Positions 22,421-33,300 of a DNA stretch of 64,000 nt are shown piece by piece. Within the stretch, counting starts at the first letter, position 1. Every line of letters begins with the position of its first letter. Origin of the DNA: Undaria pinnatifida (Eukaryota > Sar > Phaeophyceae > Laminariales > Alariaceae). The notes below the pieces were generated by a model. That model made no database searches. It saw only the letters and a program-made list of their open reading frames with translations, and was not told the DNA's origin. The translations under genes were made by a program, and so were the position numbers. The stretch lies in contig JABAKD010000017.1 of the NCBI GenBank assembly GCA_012845835.1, positions 5,258,151 to 5,322,150 on the forward strand, in the 5' to 3' direction.

Positions 22421-22734
22421 AACGGAGATATATATTTTTTAAGCTTACCAGTACAGCGGTACAACCAGTACACTACCATGTGTGATGAGTTGTAGTGTAC
22501 AGAGATTGACAAGCACGACACCTGGCGCCGTATGATATCATACGTACTGTATACCTGTAAAGCTTCTTTTTTTTTATAAACATGTCAGCTGCGTATGTGT
22601 TGTCTTCTGTGAGTTCGATAAATGTAGGGTCGATACACATTAATATTATTACATTGCAACCTTACTAACACTGGTATTATTTTGGAAATCGTCACTTTCA
22701 CTGTCCAGCTCAACTCGTAGGAGGTTTCACCTCT
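22421..22734. other. No gene seen
   Basis: AT-rich with no supportable feature. Confidence 0.4.
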
Positions 22735-22985
22735 CAGCGATCTTCTGGACAAGCCGTGGTCACATGTGTCTTCCCTTCTCCCCCAGAGAAAAAGCCTTCA
22801 TTTCTACTAGTACCCGGCAAAGGGTTCAGCATTTCCACTTTTCGGATATATGTGGTCGTCGACTCGCATCGAATTTTACAACACGATCGGTTGAGAAAAA
22901 TGTAACTCGAATCGATGATATTATATGTATCACACAAAGCTTGCAAAGATGAGTTTCGACCTCACAGCTGGAGTGTATTTTCATT
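22735..22985 (-). repeat. S1-variant body joined to S3 fragment
   Basis: Positions 22737-22895 carry 'cttctggacaagccgtggtc', 'gggttcagcatttccac' and 'gtcgtcgactcgcatcgaat' (S1-like body). Positions 22928-22982 carry 'gcttgcaaagatgagtttcg' and 'cctcacagctggagtgtatt' (S3 end, plus orientation). This is a composite of two families. Confidence 0.6.
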
Positions 22986-23315
22986 TTCTACAATAGATGT
23001 GTGGGGGGGAAGAGCCGGCTGAGTGACCCCGGACCTGAGTTACGTCTAAGGACTAAGGACAGCTCCCTCGGGCAAAAGGAGGGAGACGGAGAAACGAAAC
23101 GTGCGAAGATAGTACGTGGTAGAAGGAAAGAAAACAAAAAATACTATTATTAATAATAATAAAATGCTTCTCGGCTTCTTGCGAAAAACAGAGATGTCGC
23201 TTATTGGCACGCTGTCGCTTTTGCTCGCTGCTCTGCTTTGAGCTCTGAGGGTTGTTACTCCTCCTGCCTTGGCGTACCGTTAGGTAGTCTAGATAGCACG
23301 TACCGGCTGAAAATA
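22986..23315. other. No gene seen
   Basis: AT-rich and purine-rich with no supportable gene or repeat. Confidence 0.4.
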
Positions 23316-23945
23316 TGCTTGACGCGTGGAGCTGTGCTCAGTCTCCCAGCTCGTGGGCTGTGCTGTGGGTTGCGCATCACACTACTGTAGTACATACTTC
23401 GTACACGCACCACTCCCGCTCGTACGTGCTGCGGCACCATGAACTGCTGCTTGGACTGCACGATGCTGCAGCAATCTGCAATGGCTGCGCACAAGTCGAC
23501 ATGAATCCCTCAACACCCTCGATTCTATATAATAGCATCCAGCAGCATGTCTTCAGCTCGTGGGCTGTTGGCTACGCATCGCACCGTCGTACCAGGTATT
23601 AAATACTGAAACGCACCGTTCCTGTTCTAAGCTGTACGTACCGCTGCACAATGAATTGCTGTACGGACTGAAGGATGCTGTGCACGAGTCGACGGACTTC
23701 CTTCTACATCTTCGATCCCAGGACAGTACCGGTATATCATCCGGCACAGACAGGTAGTACGGCTGCAGCTCGTGGGATGTGGGAGCCACGCATCGCACCA
23801 TATTGCATACCGGCGTACTACAACGCACCACCCTTGTTAAGCTCTACGTACTTCGGCACGACTATGAATTGCTGCACGGACAACACGACGCTGTGCACAA
23901 GTTGGCGGGACTCCCTCTTGTTCTATGATGTCATACCATGCAGCA
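23316..23945. repeat. Three ~217-bp degenerate direct repeats
   Basis: Copies begin near 23333, 23548 and 23767 with 'cagctcgtgggctgt'. They share 'acgcatcgcacc', 'tacgtgctgcggcaccatgaactgctgc'-like middles (diverged between copies) and 'gatgctgtgcac' near the end. The copies differ by many substitutions and indels, so the triplication is old. Confidence 0.85.
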
Positions 23946-25143
23946 GTAGTCGATATCTGCGCGAAGCAGTCGTGGCAGTATAGTATGGTACGAATGCTAT
24001 CTTGTAAGAACTGCAACCGCATTTTGGAAAAACCTACTTGGAATTAGTATGGGATCAGTTGCGCAATGATAACAATATGAGGCGGAACATCATTCGTCCG
24101 CGCCAACCGTCCATCCACACGGTACTGTACTCTCGCTCACCGCCATTACATACCATGACAGCTCTTGTCTACGAGGTACGACGTACAAGATACCTAAGGT
24201 ACCTTAGATGCTGCTGTCCCTGCCGCCGCAAATGTAATGAGCTGCTGCCGTGGGAGTCGACAGTCGACAAATTCTTTGGAGCTATCACATACAGTACACC
24301 ACGAGTACCGTACTATCATAGCAGTATTGCTAGCTGCCTGATGTGGTACAAGGTGGAGCATCAACCATCCCGCTCACCATCTAACTGCTGTTCTATCATA
24401 GGTCTGGTCGCGGGTGCTTAAATCTGCTGGTGCTGTCGCAGCGCTATCGCAGTTATTATGTTAAAAATAGCGTACAAAAAAAGTTGCATCCATCCATCCA
24501 TCGACCTACCCACCCACCTTCCCGGTCGAAGTCCAGTCTAGGGGCATTGAAGAGCCCCACCAGTACACACAGGCAAATGCCCACTCCCACGACGCATTGC
24601 GGTCGGAGCCGTCGAGCCTGCCTTCGCTCCGTACCTCCGCCGTGATCACCAGCAGCTGCACGCATATTTCTCTAGCAGATTGAATCTCTGCGCGGAAACG
24701 TTGCAAGGCAAATTGAAACATCAGACGTCAGACATCCCGATGAGGAGTTCTACTATTTACCGCAACGTTATTTAAGAGGGATCTTAGACACGCAACGCAT
24801 GGCCAAGCTTTCAGTTTTTAAGCCCTGTTCCAGTGGTGTCCCTGCGATCACTGTAGCTCGAACACTTGCGGAAAGCAGAAGAGAGGGAAAATAGGTACTT
24901 GTTCCTTTCTGTGCCGTGGTTCCGGCCTCCGCAAGCTCGGGCTTCGTTGTAAAAACTCGAAGAAGAACTTCTGGTGTTTAGAGAGAAAAATACGTTCAAA
25001 TCTCGACATATATATCGTGCTGCAAGGGTGGAATATCCTGCTGAGTCCGTGTCCATCGCACCCACGCGAACGGCATCGACGTTGAGCTTAGTGAGACCTT
25101 TCGGACGACACAGCAAACAAGCAAGCGAGTTGCCCGGACAGAT
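23946..25143. other. Region upstream of the split gene; no gene seen
   Basis: No promoter element can be named with confidence. A short CATC/CACC run lies at 24488-24512. If exon 1 begins at 25144-25186, the promoter and 5' UTR should lie here. An upstream 5' exon cannot be excluded. Confidence 0.35.
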
Positions 25144-25431
25144 ATGCACCTTATGCTACTGCTGTTGGGGAGCGACATCATGGCGATGAGATTCGGATGT
25201 TTCTCTCTCTCAGCGAGAAGGGTGACCTTGCCGCCCCTCCAGCTGCCGCTGCTGTTGTTGTTGCTGCTATCGGGCTCAGCAGGCTCCGCAGCAGATGCTG
25301 ACGGCACAGCAGCAGCAGCAGCATCAACAGCAACGGCGACAACAGCAGCGACAGCAGCAGTAGTAGTATCAAGAACAACAGCAGCAGCAAGAACAGCATC
25401 AGCAACAGAAGGAACGACAGCAGGAAAAGCG

Positions 25432-25473
<42 letters not shown>

Positions 25474-25776
25474 TTAGTAGCACAGGAAACAACAGCACCG
25501 CGAACACCAACATCAACAGGAACAGGAACAGCAGCAGCGACAACAGCAGCGGCAGGAACAAGAGGAGTAGGAGCAGCAGCAGCAGGAGGAGGAATTGCTT
25601 CCTCAGCTCCATCGGGGGAGGTGAAGCAGGGAGTGAAGGAAGGAATAGCAAGGGGTGCTGGGGAGGACAGCATCCTAAGGGAAATGGAGGGTTGGACACA
25701 AGAGCCGACGGGGCTGCCATCGCCGTACGGCCCGCTTGGTCCGTGCGAATCGTCGATCGAGACGCTCATCTCACCG
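25144..25776 (+). CDS. Exon 1: signal peptide and Ala/Thr-rich linker
   Basis: Possible starts are the ATGs at 25144, 25180 and 25186. The last two give the more usual signal peptide: basic n-region, hydrophobic core LQLPLLLLLLL, then small residues GSAGSA as a likely cleavage site. About residues 55-150 are almost entirely Ala/Thr/Gly, written by GCA/ACA triplets of a CAG/CAA-type tract. A normal-composition tail follows (GAGEDSILREMEGWTQ and a PCESSIETL segment with the first NRF cysteine). The donor is ccg/gtgaga, phase 0. No upstream exon was identified. Confidence 0.7.
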
Positions 25777-27315
25777 GTGAGAAATGCCGGCTCAAAACAA
25801 CGTTGCTGCAGTGCTGTGCTCTGTGCTGGTTGTTCCGTGCGACAGCAGTAGTCTGTGCTACATGGCCAGTTGTCGCTGTGCTACCGTCAGTTGTAGCTGC
25901 GCTGTGGTACTGTGCTACGATACTTTCGAGGGTGCTGTGCTGCTATATTTTGGCTGTGATGGGCTTTGCCTTCCTTTATTTTGCTGTATTGTTGTGCTTG
26001 CTGGGCTGGGTTGGCTAGCACCTAGTGCTGCAGTGCTGTGCCGCGCTGTACTGCGCTAAGCTGCTTTGTTATGTGTGCTGTCTTGGGCTAGGTGGGAAGA
26101 GTTGAGATAAGGTTGGCCGTGAACTATGCTATGCTGTTCTGTGCTGAGCTGGGCTCGCCTGGGCTGGGCTGTCAACTGTGGGTTTCATTGAAATTGAAGG
26201 TGTGCGCAGACACGCTGTTTGGTGTCATGCCTGGCATGAGTAATTATAGCATTGACGCTGCTGTTGCTGCTGTCTGCAAAAGATCGTGTACGGGAGCAAT
26301 ACTATCTCGTCTCATGTTGAGTGTAATCGATGCTGATTTGTATACCCTGCGTTAGCTTGGTGCCAGTGTTACAGCCATGGTTATGGCTACTGTTGCATCT
26401 CTTCCCATATTTTGTTTGTACTCAATGCGATTGTGTATAGCCTGCGTTAGCTTGGTGCCAGTGTGTATAGTGATCGCCCGTGCAATCGCACCGTACCGGT
26501 GCTCTCTGTGAACAGACGCACCGTACCAGCTCTGGCCACACATACTAGATGATGCACTTGACCGACGGCCTCCAAGCCCCCCCCCCCCCCCCCCGAACTT
26601 ACACTAGTTTTCATTTTTTACAGGTCTTGACCTGGCCGAAACTAGACCCTCAGCTGACATATTTAGCTCTCACCGTAGTCTCCGGTAGGGCGGCTGTGTG
26701 TTTTCACCGTCATGATTCCTACCATGACATCGTCGTGGTCGTCCCTGCACCACATCGCACAACGCAACTGCTAGCTCTGTGGACGATACATCGGCGTTAG
26801 ACGTCAACACGTAACATTTGCAGTACGTTATGCTACGGCCCTTGTCATCGCGTTCAAATACGCTGCGTTACACGTTGCGTGACGTTACTGGAAGTTACGT
26901 AACGTACTTTACGTTATGTTAAAGTGCACTACGTTACGAAACTGATAGCCCGAACTCCTCAAGGTAAACTTACATAGCCGGTTATGGCTCCTTAATGCCC
27001 CTGTAGGTGTATTTTAGACCTCGCCTACGTCGTCGTGACTATCACTCCCCCTCAATCTCTAGCTTTGTCGCTATCTCTCCTTCTCCCCTTCTATGTAAGC
27101 TACGCTTTGCTTCCTTTCCCGACGTGTCTCTTTTCCACTCTGTGCTCGTACTTTCAATGTTATTCTTACGTCCGCACTCTCTTACTGCTGCCCTCCCTCC
27201 CCATCTTCCCCCTTCGCTCCCTCCGTACCTCCTTGTGCCTGTCTTCGTACCTGGCTGTGTGCTGTGTTGTTGTCTGTCTTTCCCTCTGGCTGTCTGGCTG
27301 TCTGGCTGTCTGCCC

Positions 27316-27355
<40 letters not shown>

Positions 27356-30300
27356 CTCTGGCTCTCTGGGCGTCTGTCTGGCTGTCTGGCTGTCTGGCTA
27401 TCTGGTTGACTGGCTGGCTGTGTTGTTGTCTGGCTGTTTGTCCGGTCTGGCTGCCCTTCTGATGCTCTCATGTATCTTGCTGGCAACAATGTTAACGCTG
27501 TCAATGGCAACGGCAATGCAAGACGATGGGCAAGTGCCTCGCTGTTGCTAACGACGCCTCCAGCCCCCTTAATCTTGACGCGTTCTACGCAATGCAATCA
27601 CTCACCGGCTACCCAGGACAGATAGGAGACTTCGACGAGTGCGCGAAGGTATGATACGGACACGCTACGATACCGGTAGCACCGTTTTTCTGCTCTTTAA
27701 CGCCTATCAACTGGAAACCCGTTTTTGTGGGAACTCACTTGGAATTAATATTGGGAAGGGTTTAGGGGTTCTAAAGGCGTAGCCCCTTTTACTACTGAAA
27801 ACCCTTTTGGGGAGGAAAATTACTTGGAGTTAGGTTAGGAAGCATTTTTGGGGCTCTAAAAGGGAACCATTTTTGACCTCTCCTTAACGCCTTTACTACT
27901 GGAAACCCATTTTTGGGGATAAATTACTTGGAGTTAAACTAGGAAGAGTTTCTGTGGCGCTGCTCTAAAAGGGAACTCTTTTTGACCTCTCCATTACGCC
28001 TTTACTACTGGAAACTCACTTTCGGGGATATATTACTTGGAATTAAACTAGGAAGAGTTTTTGTGGCTCTGAAGGATAACACTGTTTTTGACTCCTCCTG
28101 AACGCCTTTTACTACTGGAAATCTATTTTCGGGGGTAAAAGTTCGAGGATATAAAGTAGGGGGAGTTTTTGGTCTCTAAAATAGAACTCTTTTTGACTGA
28201 TCCTCAGCGCCTTCACCACTGGAAACCCATTTTCGGGGATGAATTGCTTGGAGTTAAAGTAGAGAGGGTCTTTGGGCTCTAAAGGGAATTTATTGTTTGT
28301 GACTTCTCCTTAACTCATTTACGATTGAAACCCATTTCCGGCGAAGAATGACTTGGAGTTCAAGTAGGGGGAGTCTTTGGGACTCTAAAAGGGAACTGTT
28401 TTTGACTGCTGATGAATGCCCTCACGACTGGAAACCCTTTTGGGGGGGTGTCTACTTGGAGTTAAAGTTGTGAGAGTTTGTGGGGCTTTAAAAGGGTCGT
28501 TTATTTTGCTGTTCATTAACGCCTTTTCAATTGGAAACCCATTTTCGGGGTTTCATTACTTGGGAGTTGAAATACGGAGAGATTTTGGGGCTCTAAATGG
28601 GAACTAACCAATATCGCTGGGATACCTTTTTTTTGCGTTTCACATTCCAATAAACCGGCTGAGTTACGCTGGATTATTACTAGCAACAGCCGCCCTTCGT
28701 GGTAAGTGACGATGAAACTGCAATTTGCTCTCGGTAGGAGATAGACGGTTGATTTGCTTCACTACTCAGGCGACAGAAAGAACGCTCTCAATTTTGAAAA
28801 TATCGCCACTCAAGTCGGGGCTGCAGTTGGGTTTGTCCTGCAGCTTCTTTGTTCACACACAACGTATCCTTGCTCCCTTCCTTCCCCCCTCCCTCCTCCC
28901 CTCCCCCCTCTGTGGTTTAACCGTTTCCACATTTTCATAATTTCTTATTTTATTTTAACATTTTTCGTTTATGATGTGAATTTCTAGGTGGTGCTTTTCG
29001 ACGAGTCCTCGCAGCCGGTTATGCAGACCCACCATTGCCTCGCCGGTACGTTTCACGGTTCACATGGATAAAAGTAATGTAATTCAGTCATATGTTTATT
29101 GCGGTGTTTTTGGTCCCATGCCCCTAGGGAATGAGGTATTGGAAGAAGAGGGGATAAGGAAGGCGGAGGCGGTGGGGGTGGAGTGGACAACGGGAGCGAG
29201 GAGGATGGAGGAAGAGGGGTAGAGACTCGGGAAGAGGGGAACAGGGGGCGATTAGGGTTAGGGGGGGGAGGGGGAGGAGGACGAGATGAGGGAGGAGGAG
29301 GCGGTGGGGGAGAACGGGATGGGGGGGGGGGGGGGGGGGGTTGGGGAGCGCGGGGGGCGGGGAGTGAAGGGGAGGGGGCGAGGTTGGAGTCGGGGTACGT
29401 GAGAGAAGAGTAAAGTTTGCTTGATCGGCCAGCCTGCCCTTGGTTTAACTTGGCTCCAGGTTGACCTGATGTTGGGTTAGATGGGCGTGGGTTTACCTCT
29501 CGTTTTTCCTTTTTGCCTAATCCCCGTTGCCCATTACGCCTCCGCCTCCTGTTGGGGCTGTTGATGTGGATAAGTTCAGCTTACCGTTAGGACTGCTTTC
29601 GTGTGCATTCTTAATTTTGAGTTGGCGTTGCATAGGGTTTACTTATATATATATGTATCATTGGTCTAGCTTGACGCTCGGATCTGCCTTTTTTGTACCT
29701 GTCGTGGTGCGGACAGGGAGCATTTCTCTTACGTCTAGCAGCGGGGGCATTCCGTTCGGGGGTCTCTGTGTCCCGCAGGCATGTTCGGCGGAGATGCTGT
29801 CTTCTTCCACCCTCAGGTGTGGTGCAACAGATCATGATCTAGATCATCTGTGGAGCGTGTTTATTGGGGTATGACAATCTTGATGTTCTGTCGATGCATG
29901 CTTCGGTAGGCGTGCACCTCGTTCGGGGGTCTCGTGTCCCGCCGGCGTGTTCGGTGGGTATATATGCTGTCGTCGTCCACGATCAGGCGTGGTGCGCGTG
30001 TGATATCGGATCGATGCTGCTGACAGACCACGATCTACTCATAGATAATCTATCGATGCATGCTACGCTAGGAGTATATTAATATCATGCTATTACGTGC
30101 TACGGTAATAGTATACATTAACACTACGATGTAGACCATCTGTTGAGGCATGCTACGGCAGAGGTATCACGATCTGCATCGTCTATCGAGCCGTTTGGGG
30201 TTCTCTGTAACTGCCGCAGGCGTGTTCATCTGATGTGATATCGTCGTCCACCATGATGGTATTGGTACAGTATCCCACGCATCGGACAGACCACGACGTA

Positions 30301-33300
30301 CAGAGGGTACGCCGATTTAAGAGCGCCCAGGATAAGAGCATTCGGGACTTAAGAGCGGTCAAATCGGCATGTCCCGCCTATACTAAAGAGCTATATATTT
30401 CCCACTCAAGATAAGAGCAATGTGTGGTTAAGAGCGCTTGTTTGGACTTGTTTACGTGATGCTCTTAAATCGTGGTGCCCACTGTAATTACTATGTCGAG
30501 ACATGCTATGGCACGGGGTTGCACGATCTAGATATGGCATGCTGCGGAACGGGTATCCCGATCTTGGATCGTCTCTGCAGTACGGTGTTAGTATTCCGCA
30601 CGTCGGTGGACATGCTGTCATCCCCCCCCCCTCGGGTAGCGTTTGCAGTGCGTAATGTCGGTGCGGTGTTCCTCGCATCATGCAACAGATCACGATATAG
30701 ATCATCTGTCCAGGCAGCCGACGGTATGGGTATCATTATCTACAGCAGATGGGTGCTGATGCTAATACAGTATAGGTTTTGGTGGTATTGACTGACTATT
30801 ATTACCTGAACGATCACCACGTCACAAATCATGGACCAACACCTCAAAACGCGTCTCACGACAAGAACGCGAACCGATATGAACCGTGGGCCAACACGTG
30901 ACAATCTCCCACTCTACCAATATCGGAAAGGCGCTTTTGCTATGTTGTTGGAGGGCGAAAATAATAGCAGCAACAGCAATTTCTTATTGTAAGTATAAGT
31001 ATAAGGACATTGTCCGTCGTTCGTACGAGTATGTATTATAAAAATATAAATACAGTCCAGCTGTGAGATCAAAGATTTCGTCGAAACTCATATTCGCAAG
31101 CTGTGTGATATATATATGCCGACCTATATCCTTAATGAGGACACACAACTCGTAATACGCGCGATCGGAGTATCACACACAGCTTGCAAAGACAAATTTC
31201 GACGAAATCTTGCGATGTCACAGCTGGAGTGTATTTTCATTTTTTATAATGCTCCAGTATATATTATATACGAACTCGTGTTGTTTCATGCATAATGAAT
31301 TCTATAGATGTCTGGTTTTTTCCCCCTCAATGCGGGTTATACAGTTTCCGTGCGCAGAACAAGGCTGTATGTCTTAGTCCTCTTGACCCTGGCATTAGCA
31401 GGGGAGTCACCGACCTGTATCCTTCACGAGGGTACACACACCCCACAACACGCGCGATCGAAGTGTCACACGCAGCTTGCAAGGCTGAGTTTTAATCAAG
31501 AAATCATTGTTGGTCGATCTCACAGCTGAACCGTATTTTTCATTTTTTCTAAAATATACAGTATTATTAACATGACCCTGTTGACCCTGGTACAAGGTAG
31601 TTCTAAGGGGCGTCGCCGACCTATATCCTTGAAAGGAGGACACACCCCCAGTAACACGCGCGCGACCGGAGTATCACACGCAGCTTGCGAAGATGAACGC
31701 CGAAATCTTCGATCTCATCACAGCTGTTGTGTATTTAGTGGTCGTATTATCCTTGGGCGTATGGGTGCAATTTGGTTGACGGCGGACTTGCTGTTTTTTT
31801 TTTTCAAGTTGCCTTTGGTGTTGACGTTGGTAGTGGTGTTGCATTCGTTGCCGTCACTGCTGTTGTCATGGTGGTTGGCGCTTGTGTTGTTGTTGACGCC
31901 GGCGTTGGTGTTGGCAGCGTTCGCCGATTCCCTGAGCGGTGCCTCTTTGTGCCTCAAAACGCATGCACCCGCACCTCGAAACGGGTGTCTGACATCATTG
32001 TGTTTTTGCAACCATTCCAGCTGAGCCTAACCCTAACCCATGCGACGAAAACCGGCCGAATTCGCCCCTGATGGCATCACTGGGTAGAGTTAAATGGTTA
32101 GAAATGTCGAATATTGTGTATCACGGCTGGAAACACGCCATATCTCACAGCAACAACGTAGGACACCCAGCAGCAAGAGGCCGGCCATCTCGGACTCCGT
32201 GGAACAACACCTCGACGTCTCTCCGAGGGTGCCTTCATCACTTATTTCGAGAAAGTGGTTAACCCTTATAGAGCCCCCAATCCCCTCCCCATACTAAATC
32301 CAAGTAATTTTGTCCCCAAAACGGGTTTCCAGTGGTGAAGGGGTTAACATGCCCCTTGAGTTATATGTAACCAATAGGGGTGGCTGACATCATTGGGATT
32401 TATAAAGTCATGAAACTAACCTTAACCCCTTTACAACTGGAAACCCGTTTTTGGGGACAAATCACTTGAATTTAGTATAGGGAGGGGTTCGGGGGCTCTA
32501 AAGGGGTTAAACCCTAACCCTCACCCGTACAAAATACCGGCCGAAGTGCCCCCTTGATGACATCACTTGGATACAATGGTTAACAATGTCTATTAATAGT
32601 AATGTTCATCACTGGGTAAGCTCTGCTGATCTTCTCTTGGCAACCAGTAGAGATTTCGCCACTTATTCGAGAAAAAAGTTGTAGTGGTGAACTAACTGTG
32701 CACGAGGCGGAGGGTACTGTCCCCGCATTGGTTGACTGGGTTTGGTTGGGTCAGGCTTCGGGCTAGGGTTGGGTATAATTCAGTGTGTATGTTAACCGGT
32801 TTATCGTGTAAGTGTTAAAAGCTCTACTGATCTTCTGTCGCAACATCAAAATCCACCGTGACAACCGTAAACCACACTCCTCGAATGTCTCTCGCACCGC
32901 GACAGAAACAAGTGTACGTATTCGTAAGGTGCAGTTTGTTTGGCGGCGTGTCGCTCTATGCAGGCACGAGCGGCCGAATAAACCCTCCGTTAACTCTACC
33001 AGACACTGCAAAAATCAGGGCACACACTTGTGTTGGGTCGTTTGTCTCAATGAAACGTGGGGGCAATTTCCGAGGGCCACGTTCGCTTTACGTCGACCGC
33101 TGAGTGTCATGTTTCATGATAATCCGGGCGTTTACAACACAGATTGCGTCTCCGCCCTGATCCCATCTCCTTGATTTGATGCTGCCACGTTTTGATAGTC
33201 TGTTTTTTTTTTCTTTTTTTTTACTCGGCAGATCTTGGCTGTCAGAGACGGTCGCGGAGCTTAAAACCTCGGGAACTGCCGCTGCCACCGCCGAGCATTA

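Noticed and set aside
27007-27597. Frames with LAGWLAG or QPASQPAS repeats
   Set aside because: They derive from GGCT/GTCT tetranucleotide repeats. Only the last part (27523-27648) in one plus frame is a real exon.
29866-30082. Extra coding exon in the open frame after exon 4
   Set aside because: It is a decayed copy of exon 4 and flank with broken frame relative to the original.
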